Shown: piece by piece, positions 35,701 to 48,600 of the stretch
Layout: each line of letters opens with the position of its first letter
Numbering within the stretch: position 1 is the stretch's first letter
NCBI RefSeq assembly: GCF_008831285.2
Contig: NC_045141.1
Location: 2,792,001 to 2,856,000 of the forward strand
Direction of reading: 5' to 3'
DNA from: Nymphaea colorata
Lineage: Eukaryota > Streptophyta > Magnoliopsida > Nymphaeales > Nymphaeaceae
DNA length: 64,000 nucleotides
Position numbers and translations under genes: made by a program
The notes under the pieces: model-generated
Told to the model about the DNA's origin: nothing
Database searches by the model: none
The model's input: the letters and a program-made list of their open reading frames with translations, nothing else

Positions 35701-38700
35701 GTAATTGGCTCTAAACATTGTTTCAGCCATAATGGGTTCAGTTAAAGTTTTAATATATTTTGGTTGTACCAATGACTGATCTATTATCATGTTTGCACAT
35801 CCTGTGTCGATCAAGGCTTGGGCATCTAACAGGGAGTCTCCTATGGTTATTCGACATCTTACTAAGAGTTGGTGGAAGTGAGTGGATTCTGGTTCCAGGT
35901 GTTGGAAACCAATAGTATCAGATGTTTGTTGCTGATGCATTAAGGCCATGTTAGAAACTGTAGCCTTTCCTTTCTGAGATTTCTGTGACTGTAACTCGTC
36001 AATTTGAGCCTGCATCCTAGTTTTAAATTCTTCTAGGTCATCACAGTAATTTTCTAGTCTCCTGATTCTTCTTTCAAGACTAGATTCTTCTAATTTATCA
36101 AGTTTCTTGATGTCTGTATCAGGGGTGTCTAATCTTTGTTTTGGTTCTAAAATCCAAGAGTCGACAGCTTTCGAGAAACCAAAGGCAGCAACGCTACCTA
36201 TTGTCCATACTAGGATATCTTGGGCAATGACTGCATTGCGTGCTTAGACTGCCTTCTCTAAACTTTTAACCATGTATGCATTCAAAACTCATTATCTGAT
36301 TCATATAATTCAATGAAATCGTTTAGAATCGTTTCATTGGATTTTGTAAATTCATTTACTAAAGGATAATAATTTTCAGAACTTTGTTGCGTTTTATCAT
36401 ATTCTTCGATAGAGACAATTGAATAAATTGACTCAGTTTCAGTGACATATTCGTCAATGTTAATTAACTCTTGATTTGTAGTATTAATTAAGGCTGCTTC
36501 TTTTGTATAAGCATTTAGGAGCTTAGGGCAGCTGCTTCCTAAGTGGTCGTTTTCATTACAAACAATGCAGCAAAGTTTGTTTTTATAATTTCTTCTTTTA
36601 TCATATTTTCTAACATGCTTTTATTTGTTTAAATAAGGAGCTTTATTTTTTGATTTTCTTAGAAAATATCTTTTTGTCTTTCTTCTAGGAGCTTCTTGTG
36701 TATGTTTAGTCCTTTTCTTATGTACTTTCTCTATTGTTTTCCAAAATTTTTTGGAGTATATATTTTCTTACGGAAAGAGTGATCTCTTTTTAATTGTTTT
36801 TGTATTTTAATTTCTGTGCATTTTTTCTCTAAACATTTACAGATATATCTTATTCTGTATGCTATGTTTTGGGAGATTTGTAAAGGCTTATTTTCTTGTA
36901 CATAGGTATGCCATCCTTTGACAATTTCTTGTCTTAGGGTCCCTCTAAGTCTTCTAAACAGTCCTCTCCGATCTCATTACCATACGAGTTTCTGGAGATC
37001 GTAGTATAGTAGTAATAGGCTCTAAGGAATTCTTCAATGTAGTTCCAACTTGTAAGGCTTAATTGGTCCAGCCTACATATGGCTTCTTTCTGTGTTTCGT
37101 CCATACCAGTCTAAGTTGCCTGGACACTGCAATTTGACTGCCGCACCCGTGTCGACACGACTCGGGTGCGGGTGCGGGTGCGGCTCGGATTTGCACCCGA
37201 ACCGGGTCAACAAGAGTCGAGCCCGATTATTTTTGTCCATTTTGGACATGCACTGACTCGATTCGGGTGCGGTCAAACCTCGTCAAGCCTATTTTTGTCA
37301 TTTTTTGATATTTTTTATTTTAAAAATTTTAAACTTTAAAAGGAGGGTTTAACATTTTTTTTCCATTTCTGTGTTTTGTCATGGTTTTGTCCTTTATGCT
37401 TAATATGTTACATTCATATACACAATACATTATAACTTATAAGTATGTAATCTATAATATTCATATATAATTTATCCATAAAGTGTGTAGTGTAGAGTGT
37501 ATAGACTATAGTGTATACTCTAAATTTCTTAATTCTTATATATATATATATATGTTATAATAATAAATTAATAATAACAAATAAATATTCTCGCTGCACC
37601 GCCACACCTAAATTTTTGGGGATATGTCGCATCGGCACCTGCACTGGCACCGGCACCCCGCACCTAGGTGACATAGATGCTAGTAGTTGGACTTGTTCTT
37701 GTTAGGATTAGTTGGATTCTGAATACAAAATTATATGGATTTATTCCTATGGCAATGTCACTTTCCAGTTGTCCGGGAAAATGTTTTTTATATGCTTCCC
37801 ATTGTGACCTAGCTGTTTCACCTAAATCGGTTTCCAAGTATGCTATTATTTCCCTCGCATCTTTACGGCCAAGATTGGCTTTCAAGTAATCTTTAATTAC
37901 TATGGCTCCCCATTGTTCTATAATTTGAGGCCATAATTGTGGATCATGGACTGCAATGTTTAGGACTCACCGTTGGTCGAGTAATTTATGGTGATCAATT
38001 GTTTCCAAGGGAAATGGTTTTCCTTTTGGATAAAAATCCTTTTGGATATCTTGTACTTCAGAATAGGGTTTTCTTGGAGGATAACCGTAATAGGTATCTT
38101 TCTTCTGGACTTCAGTAGTAATTGTAGGTCTACTACTTTCTGCTTGGGATTCCATAAAATTTTTTATCGGCCATCCTTTTAAAGATGTGGTGTTTGAATT
38201 TTCTTCTTCTTCTGTCATAGAACAAACCCTAATGTTTTTATGTTGATCTATATAAAGTTCTTGGTTTGATTGGATTTGACCAGTAGCTTTTAATTGGTCT
38301 TCTAACTCTACAAGTTGTATAATATTATTGAATTTTAATTCTAATTCTTTAGGAAAAAGGATTTTATTTGGTTCCATCTATTCGTTTTACAAATAGGTAC
38401 TTAGTACTTAATTTTGTTCTTAAGGGTTCTGCTGTTTTTAGGCTAAGTTTATCTAGTTTATCATATTTAGAACCGGTTGCTTTCCCTAGTTCTCTAAGAA
38501 TTTTATCATACTTAGTTTCTAAATCTTCAAGATGTTTTAATATATAGTAGAGAAGGGCAATATTTAAATTAAAAAGTTTTGGATATTCTTTATCTGCTTG
38601 GGACGTTCCTTCATAATTTGTGTATCCAGTAGCAGCCTGGATTCCCTTAATTTTAAACCTAGTAGTTATCTGTGGTATGAAGAGCAGATCCTCTTCCATT

Positions 38701-41700
38701 GAGCTAAGTGCTGTTTCTTAGAGTTCTTTGATCATTTTTCCCAATTTTTCAATTATCAGTGTGACTTCATCTAGTTTTTGAGAGATTGTCTTTAAGTATT
38801 TTTCAAACGTTATTTGTTGGTTTATTTGTTTTATTTTATCATTGTTAAATAGAATTATATTTTGTTGAGTTGTTCTTTTTGGTAGTCAACTCTTTCCTGT
38901 AGTTCTTTTATTAATTTATTCTTTGTTTGCATATAGGAAATAATGGTATCTAACATGTTTTTGTTGTATTGTTCGCTCAATTCTAGTAATTTTCCATTAA
39001 GGATTATAAGATCTAGGATTGTATTTAATTGTTCGTTTTCTCCATGATCTTCATGGCTATAATTTCTACCAAAATGGCAACAATATTGTAATTTGTTTGT
39101 TCGAATAATATATGTATCTCTCGGAAAACTTAGATCTAGGAAATCTAATTTATCCATTCTTTAGTTTCTTATTTTTCTCTCCTATCTCTCGAAGATAGAT
39201 CCAAGGTATATATGTTTTAACCCATATATTTGGATTATTTCCATCCTTATTATAAGGTTTCCATATAAACCATTTATTGTTTTCTTCTTTTATTGGCATC
39301 TTACAAAGATGTTGAATGCCCGGCTTGTTGAATTTCTTCTAAATCTCTTATCTAGTATCATTAAGAAGCATTTTGCTCATGCGTTTTTGCGATGGAGCGG
39401 CCTGATCTTTACGACAATAAAACCTATATGAATTAAATTATGTCTACAAGTTTTAAGGTTCTTATTTCCTTCTGTGCTTAACAAAGGAATTGTTTATGTC
39501 TGATTTTCTAACACACACATAGCAAGTTCTCTATTATGTAAATATCTGCCTTGTAATCGCCTCCACTCATTGTGGTGGTAGAGGATTTCAGGGTTCAAGA
39601 CTTGTCGTAGTCCTCGTTCTTGCTAATCTTCAGGTATTTCAGCAATTTCTTCTAATTGTACATTATGTGAAGAAGAGGAAGCTCTGTCGCATCTTCTTTA
39701 TAAAACTTCACTTAAAAGTGTAAGTTGATTTTGGTTTCCCGATGAGGGTGTTTCACTCTAGGTACGTGATCTTCCTAAAAAAGGTATCGTTCGGGTTTCA
39801 CTCATAAGTGTGAATTTCTCTTTTGAAGAAAACCCAGTTGTTTTCAAGGAGGTGGTTCTGATACCAAAAGTTAAGCGCCAATTCTATCTGTGGCTTTGAA
39901 TTCCCTTGCCTAAACATGTAAGAATCCCCTTGCCTTTAGGACATACTAACTGCGAGATGAGTTTTTTCCCAGGAGGCATAGAAGCCTAAAAACAGTACTT
40001 ACCCTGAGCATTTCAGTCCAAATACAATGACTAAGAAGACGAACCATACATGATAGACTAGATAAGCGGGAAAATCAAATAAAAGACAGGGAAAAGAATA
40101 AGAACTTACAGTCATTAGGAACTACTCCTTTATTGAAAAACAACTGGAATCCTCTTCAAGAGAGGTACTTTCTAGCCTATGGCTAACTTCATTACAACTT
40201 GAATGAGAACATTTTTGAATCCTCTTCAAGAGAGGTACTTTCTAGCCTATGGCTAACTTCATTACAACTTGAATGGGATCTCGAAAAAGGACAGTTGGAA
40301 CTTATGATTGCAAAATGACAAAGTCTAGCCTAGTAGAGGCCAGTTGGTTTTCCATTTTAGCTAGGCAGTCATACGTGTCACTCCTTCCAACCTTATCCTC
40401 AGCTTTTCCGCAGTTTGCGGTAGTGAGTGAAGGGATAAGACCGTTGGTGTTAACACGTAGGCACCGTAGCTTGCGGATTACATTATTTGGACTTTTTGCT
40501 TTTGTCCTATATGGACATATCTTTTAACGAAGAATCTGATTCCTGAAGATACACAAGGCGAAGGGATGACTTTGCTTGTGTAAGGGGTCCACGTCCTTGA
40601 GCCGGCTTTGTCATTTGAAAGATTTTGTAACCTTCTGCCTTTTTACCAGTAGGTGTAGTGCATCTGCACGTGACAGCTTCCTGCTGCATGCTTCATGAGC
40701 TAGCAATAGAGTTTCTCCGTTTCTGGATCGTTTCAGAGTTCACCCTGGTCCATCCTGTTGATGAAGGATTGGAACTTTCTTAGTGCATTAGGGTCCTTCC
40801 TTGTAGGAGTTGATGAGTGCACACTTTTTAGAGGAGTCATGACGCCACCAAATTTTCTTCTTTGCTTGATTTCTAGCAGTATTTACAGGAACTTTCATTC
40901 CTAGCGGCCTTTTGTAATGGATGAAGTTTTTCATATCCTCGATTTGGGGATATGGTTTTGATTTTTGAGCAATATAAAAAATGAATAGAAACTCTTTTCC
41001 CACTAATCTTATTTGGATTAGATGGATACTACGTTTTTCTTTCCATGTAGTTGTTTCTGGTTTTAAAATAAGGTCTAGAGTTGCATAATGGAATTTTAGA
41101 AAGATAATGGACAGCTATGGAATTACTACAAACAATAGAAAAGAACTGGTCTCCCTGAAACAATCAAGAGCAATAACAACCCAAAAATCCCAAGAAGGGA
41201 AAAATCCGGGACAGGCCGGTACATCTTATAGTCAGATAACCATAGTCTCTGACAAAGCCAAATCGTTGGCAAAAATATTTACACAAATCAATAATATTCC
41301 TGATGCAATTCATGAATATTTCTTTACTCTGAAAGAACTTTTTACGTTTGCCTATAGAAGGACCAAATGAAGAATTTCTATATGACCACATAGGAATTTA
41401 TCCCCGCCTTACCTGTCTACAAAGATGTCATCATGAAATAGTACAAAAATTGTTTCAATTTGGATCTATGGCTCTTCTATACATATCACCAACATTAGAA
41501 GATATTCGTCTTCTACCTCCTAAAATTGAAAAACCGTAAAAGAATTTCTTACTGGCAATCCATGATTTATATCCATCTAGTCCAAATAGGATTAGTGGGA
41601 AAAGAGTTTCAACTCATTTTTGATATTGTTCAAAAACCAAAACCATATCCCCAAATCGAGGATATGAAAAACTTCATCCATTACAGAAGGCCGCTAGGAA

Positions 41701-44274
41701 TGAAAGTTCCTGTAAATACTGCTAAAAATCAAGCAAAGAAGGGAATTTGGTGACATCATGCCTCCTCTAAAAGGTGTGCACTCATCAACTCTTACAAAAG
41801 GAAGGACCCTACTGCACTAGGAAAGTTCTAATCCTTCATCAACAGGATTGACCAGGGTGAACTCCGAAACGATTCATAAACGGACAAACTCTATTGCCAG
41901 CTCATAAAGCATGCAGCAGGAACCTGTCACATGTGCGGATGCACTACACCTATTGGTGAAAAGGCAGAAGGTTACAAAGTCTTTCAGATGACAAAGCCGG
42001 CTCGATGACATGGACTCTTTAAACCAGCAAAGCCATCCCTTCGCCCCATGTATCATCGGGAATCAGATTCTTCGTTAGAAGATATGTCCATATAAGACAA
42101 AAGCAAAAAGTCCAAATAATGTAATCCGTATTACGGTGCCTACTTGTTAACACCAACGACCTTATCTCTTCACTCACTACTGCAAACTGCAGAAAAGCTG
42201 AGGATAAGGTTGGAAGGAGTGACACGTGACTGCCTAGCTAAATGGAAAACCAGTTGGTCTCTACTAAGCCAGACTTTGTCATTTTGCAATCATAAGCTCC
42301 AGCTGTCCTTTTTCGAGATGGATCCATGGATGCTTATAAATGGCTATACCTTCTTCCAAGAAGACACGACAAGAAATACCAAGAAGTATAAGTAAGAAGA
42401 GAGAGAGAGCTTCTGATCCTTTTAAAATGTTTCCATTCAAGTTGTAATGAAGTTAGCCACAGGGTAGAAAATACCTCTCTTGAAGAGGATTCCAGTTGCT
42501 TTTCAATTAAGCAGTAGTTCCTAACGACTGTAAGTTCTGATTCTTTTCCCTGTCCTTTATTTAATTTTCCCGCTTATCTAGTCTATCATGTATTCTAGTT
42601 TTCTCCAAAACCAAAAGGGAACATGTGTCACATCTAAAGCAAATCTTCAGTGTTTTTGAAGAACAAGGAATTATCATTTCAAAAACCAAGATAGAATTAT
42701 TAAAAACAAAGTTCTTGGTTTGATTGGATTTGACTAGTAGCTTTTAATTGGCCTTCTAACTCTACAAGTTGTATAATATTATCGAATTTTAATTGTGATT
42801 CTTTAGGAAAAAGGATTTTATTTTGTTCCATCTAGCTGTTTTACAAACAAGTACTTAGTACTTAATTTTGTTCTTAAGGGTTCTTCTATTTTTAGGCTAA
42901 GGTTATCTAGTTTTAAACATTTACAGATATATCTTATTTTGTATGCTATGTTTTGGGAGATTTGTAAAGGCTTATTTCTTGTACATAGATCTGCCACCCT
43001 TTGACAATTTCTTGTCCTACGGCCCCTTCGATTTTATCCGGAAAATCTTTTATAATTTTTTGTACAATATGAGGTTGAAGGTTAATATATCCATTTCCAA
43101 ATTCTGTCCCAAGGAATTTTATACGTGTTTTAATAATTCTATCTGGGTTTTTGAAATGATAGCATTCCTTCCAACTTTGTCATCAACTTTTTCGCAGTTT
43201 GCGGTAATGAGTGAAGGGATAAGGCTGTTGGTGTTAACACGTAGGCACCATAGTTTACATATTACATTATTTGGACTTTTTGCTTTTGTCCTATATGGAC
43301 ATTATCTTCTAACGAAGAATCTGGTTCCCGATGATACACGGGACAAAGGGATGGCTTTGCTGGTGTAATGATTCCACGTCCTCGAGCCGGCTTTGTCATC
43401 TGAAAGGCTTTGTAACCTTCTACCTTTTCACCAGTAGGTGTAGTGCATCCGCACATGTGATAAGTTCCTGATGCATGCTTTATGAGCTGGTAGTAGAGTT
43501 TGTCCGTTTTTGGATCATTCCAGAGTTCACGCTGGTCGGTCCTGTTGATGAAAGATTGGAGCTTCCCTAGCGCAGTAGGGTCCTTCTTTTTGTAGGAGCT
43601 GATGAGTGCACACCTTTTGGAGGAGGCATGATGCCACCAAATTCCATTCTCTGCTTGATTTCTAGCAGTATTTATAAAAACTTTCATTCCCACCTTCTGT
43701 AATGGATGAATTTTTTTATATCCTCAATTTGGAGATATGGTTTGGGTTTTTGAGCAATATTAAAAATGAGTTGAAACTCTTTTCCCACTAATCCTATTTG
43801 GATTAGATGGATAGTATGTTTTTCTTTCCATGCAGTTGTTCCTGGTTTTAAAATAAGGTCTGGAGCTGCATAATGAAATTTTAGAAAAATAATGGAATCA
43901 TTTGTAAATCCTGGATTGCCAGTAAGAAATTCTTTTACTGCTTTTTCAATTTCAAGAGATAGAAGACGAATCTCTTTTAATGTTGGTGATAGGTATAGAA
44001 GAGCCAAAGATCCAAATTGGAACCATTTTCGTACTATTTCAGGAAAAAAAATAAGTGGGAAAATAATAACACAAACGTCAAAAGCTAAGTAGATTTGCAA
44101 CAAATAAAAATTAGAAAATGAAAAAAATGCTGTTTGGCATTAAAAAAAACTGAAAAAAAGTGTTTCTTTTTAAATTTTTTTTTTTTTAAAATGTGTGTTT
44201 TTTTTGAAGTTTTAAACAGCCATTTAATTTATCACGTTTTTTTTAGAAAAAAAAATGCGTTTTCTGTGACTATA

Positions 44275-44315
<41 letters not shown>

Positions 44316-45577
44316 CTCCTTTACCCAAGTATGTTTTGAAAGTGTTTGGCACCTGTACCCAATGTTATAAAAGGCGTAGCGTATCGCGTATCGGTCGCGC
44401 TGACCTATACGCTGTATCGTAACGTATCGTAAACGTAGCGTAGCGTATCGTAAAATTAATTTTTTAATTTTAAAAAATATTTAAAAATCAGAAAAAATAG
44501 AGAAAAATTATTAAAAATCTGAAAAAATAAACAAAAAATCAGAAATCAAGAAAAATATATTCAAATATAAAAAAGATCATCATACATAAGGAACATTCAT
44601 GTGTGTCAACAACGCATTCAAAAATTAGAAATTAGATATTCAAAATAACATAATAAGCATCCATCACAATTTTAAACTTGAAAGTTTTATAGAATCTTAA
44701 GACTTAGAGTCTTAGGACTTTGAGTTTTAGGACTTATATTACATCACAATTTTATAAGTTCAAAACATATAGTTATCAACTTATCATCTTTCATGATTTA
44801 ACGATAATATTTTCCAAATCGATGAATCCTTGGTTATTTTTGATGAAAATGTGCAAAATCTCTCCCTCCTACGTCTCTTGGAGTCTTTAAATACAAGAAG
44901 AGAGAGAGGGAGGAGTGTTTAAACTTTAAAAAATAAAAAATTTTGTGTTTTAACCCGTATCGTACGATACGGGGGTGTATCGCCCGTATCGTACGATACG
45001 GCCCCCGTATCGCACGTATCGTGCGATACGTGTACGATACAGACGCGTATCGTCTTTAAACAGCGTATCGTATAGGTTTTCTTGACCTATACGATACGTA
45101 TCGTACGATACGCGTCCGTATCGTACGATACGGATGTACCCATACTCATATGACATAGGTAAAAACCTGGCATGTATAATGTATTTATGTTCCCTTTTTA
45201 CTAGCATCATGTTCTATAAAACTATTTATACACACACATGCTAAGTAACATGGCTACTTGAATTTATAGCGTCATGAATTCTCCCTCGCTCAACATGCGA
45301 GAGAGATTAGAGGGAGGGAGAGTTATTACATTATTGGGTTGGGGGGATTGGGAGGCCTAGGGTTTTTGGGTTTTGTGTTCCTTGAATTTCTTTTTCCTTT
45401 TTTAGTTTGTTTCACCTTTTTCTGGTAAATTTTCCTTAACTCTCTTCAAACCATATTGCAAAATTAAAACTTAAATTTTGATAACTTACAAATTGATTTC
45501 AGCAAACCTGCAAATTTCGTAACTCCTAAAATTTTGCCTATCTACAGAAATCCTGTTGTGGATATGTGTAATATATA

Positions 45578-45649
<72 letters not shown>

Positions 45650-48600
45650 ATAACATTTAAGTATGGTAGATATACAAGACTTAGTCAACTTAGTAACCTT
45701 CTAATTATTCAATTAACTAGTTACTCTGTTTTACAAGTTTTAAAAACCAACTAGTTACACACTTGGACTGCTATAAGCACTTCCTAAGCAGCTAGTTAGT
45801 TGCTTAACAGCTAGCTACTGCCTTTGTTATTCAGTACGTACTATCTGTTAAACAACATCATCAGGAAAATATTGTGATATTTTGAAAATATGGCTAAAAT
45901 GGGAATATGGAAAAGATACTGCAACATTTTGATGAGATTTTCCAAAAAGCTCATTTTTAAATAGTTTTAAAGGTTTTTGTAGTTTATTTAAAGTTTTAAT
46001 AATTTTCCCTAATTTTAGTTGTTGGAAGATAAGTTTAGTTGTTGAGTTGGTTGTTAGCAATTTCTAGAAGTTAATAATGTCCTTATTTTTTTATTATGAT
46101 TATTTTCCAGGCCTTCTTTAATAATTTTTATTTTTGTGTTGGACTGTTTTTGTAATTTTGTTTTCTCTACCATAATCTCTTTTAACATGTGATTAGGGTT
46201 ATCGTGAATAGATTTTTTTACTCTCTCTTTTCCTTACTTTCTCTCCTCCTTCCTCCTTAACTCTCCAAACGACATGGTATCAGAGCGGTGAAGTCTTGGG
46301 ACCCTCTTGACATCGAAATCCCTCTCTGCTGCTGAGCTCTCTTCCTATTTCTTTTCTCAACTTCTGCTGCATTTGAGAGGTATTCCCTTTTGGTTTGTGG
46401 TCACCTAATATGACCTAGGGCTTTTCTAAAACCCTAGGTCGATTGCTATTGAAGTTGATGGTGGAGTGTTGTTGATCTTCTTGTTGAATGGCCTCCAAGT
46501 TTCCCCGTTGAAGGATCTTGGTTGCTGTTGAATGATAATGGAGTTGACGTCATGGAGGCTCCACAATGAAACTGTGAATAACGTGAAAGTCAGTAGTTGT
46601 TGAAGTCGTTGGATGGCTTCAACTCTTGTGGACCAAGTCTGTCTTCAAATGCTTGCTGCTGTACCAATCTGATAAAAAAATGACGACAGTATTCAAGCTA
46701 GCTAGAGCAAATCATTATTTGTCTTGCTGGTTGTTCAAGGCTGAAGAAAATTATATTAAGGTCATTGATCAGGTCAGATTTATTTGGTGCAGTTATATTC
46801 TTGTTCAGACTGCAAGATCCCACAATTGAAGCTGTCTTCATTATTTGTGCTCCTTTCTGGTGTCGATTGGTATGCATCTCTTTGTTTTGTGGAGCTGATA
46901 TGAAATCTGTGTGCTGGTGATATGATATATTTTTTGTCTCTCCCTTTGTGGATTTTGGATGCTGTGTTGGTATAAAAAATTTGTTTTTAATGCTAGCCAC
47001 TAGCATATGTTAGTTTCAATGGGAGTTGTTGATTTCTATATTGCTGATTCCTAGTAGGTTTTCTTGGGCTATACTTTAACCAGAACTAGATTCTTTGTAT
47101 TGGTGATGATTGGGACATCTTATAGTCATTTATTTACGTTGAGTTGTATGGTTCTAATGGCTGAAAATAAAAATGATGATCAGGGGCCTGAATACAAGGC
47201 CTTTTTGAATTCCTTTTCCTATGGGTCAACAGTTAAGCTTGGTGGCTAATTATGAAATATGGTCTTGTATTTCATAATGTCTTGTGGGGCACAAGAAAGA
47301 TCATATTATTGAAGAAGATGAACCTGCACATAAATAAAGCTGGGAAGTATACCACATGGAAGGAAGATAACAATATAATCATGGCTTGGATTATGAATAG
47401 TGTCCAGCCCCATATTGCTAATGGACTTTGGTATTACAGGACTGCTAAACGCATGTGGGAGTCTCTAATAAAAAACCAACTCCGAGGATAAGAATGTGAG
47501 CCACTTAACTCAATATTTTTCTGCAGTAAAGTCAATGTATGAGAAGTTGAATACTCTGCAACCCTCATGTGAGACCGCAAGTCCAATTAGGAGCATACTA
47601 TGGTTGCACAGTTTCTTTCAGGGATAGATTACTTTGTGGCGAATGCATAGATGATGACTGGCTTAGAGATACCTGATTTGGATGAAGCTTATAACCGGTT
47701 GAGTCACCTCACGGTTTCGTTATCTCAGAGCCCTATTGATTCGTCCACTTCTACTTTGGCTGTATCAGGAGGTCGTGGATGTGGATCATTCTTCTTTACC
47801 CGTGGAAGAGGAGGTGGTAGAGGTTTGGTGGTCGAGGTTGACTCCAGTGCATTTATTGTGGCAAATCAGGGCATCTAAAACATAGGTGTTGGCCAAACAT
47901 GGTCAACCTCCTACTTCGACACCATCCCCTTTGTCTGCTGCACAATCAAATAAGCTTGTGGCCAAGGTTGTTCAATCCATTCCTAAGAGCTCGGTTGAAA
48001 CAATTATGACGAGTCGTGCTGAGTATGACCAGCTCCTTGCACAAAAGACTGCTTTAATGTCAACTTTTGCATCTATTGTGATTTCCAACTCTACCTTCTC
48101 AGCAGGTAGTGTGACGCGTAAGGTTTGGATTGTTGATTTTGTTGTATCCAGACATTTTTGTGGTGATTCTTGAAGATTTACCAATTTTTACTCTTATTCT
48201 CCTTCTTGGCATGTGAGCCTTGTGGATGGGAGGTTGTTTTCGATTGAGGGACAAGGAGTTATTCACTTGTCTTCTGACATACACATTCACAGGGTGCTAC
48301 ACACGCCAAATTTTCCTAAGAACCTTTTGTCTGTGGGCCAACTTATAAAGGAACTAAATTGTCGTATGATTTTTTATCATGACTCTTGTGTTTTTCAGGA
48401 GTTGCTGATTGGGAAGAAGATTGGTGGAGACCATGAAGAGGGAGACATTTACTATCTTGATACTCCAAATGGAGTAGTTTCCTCATTCGTTTTGTCTGAT
48501 TCACGTTCGTTAGAGTTGCACCTGAGGTTGGGTCACCCATCTTTCAATAAACTTCGCTAAATGTGTGATTCCTTCTTCGACTACCTTCTAGTGCGAAGCT

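Noticed and set aside
40287-44103. Calling ORF X a movement protein
   Set aside because: No conserved 30K-superfamily signature that I can point to; kept as unknown with position-based options.
46275-46286. Possible tRNA-Met gene
   Set aside because: Only the 12-base primer-binding complement is present, in correct position after a copia LTR; no cloverleaf. The same holds for 39854-39866.
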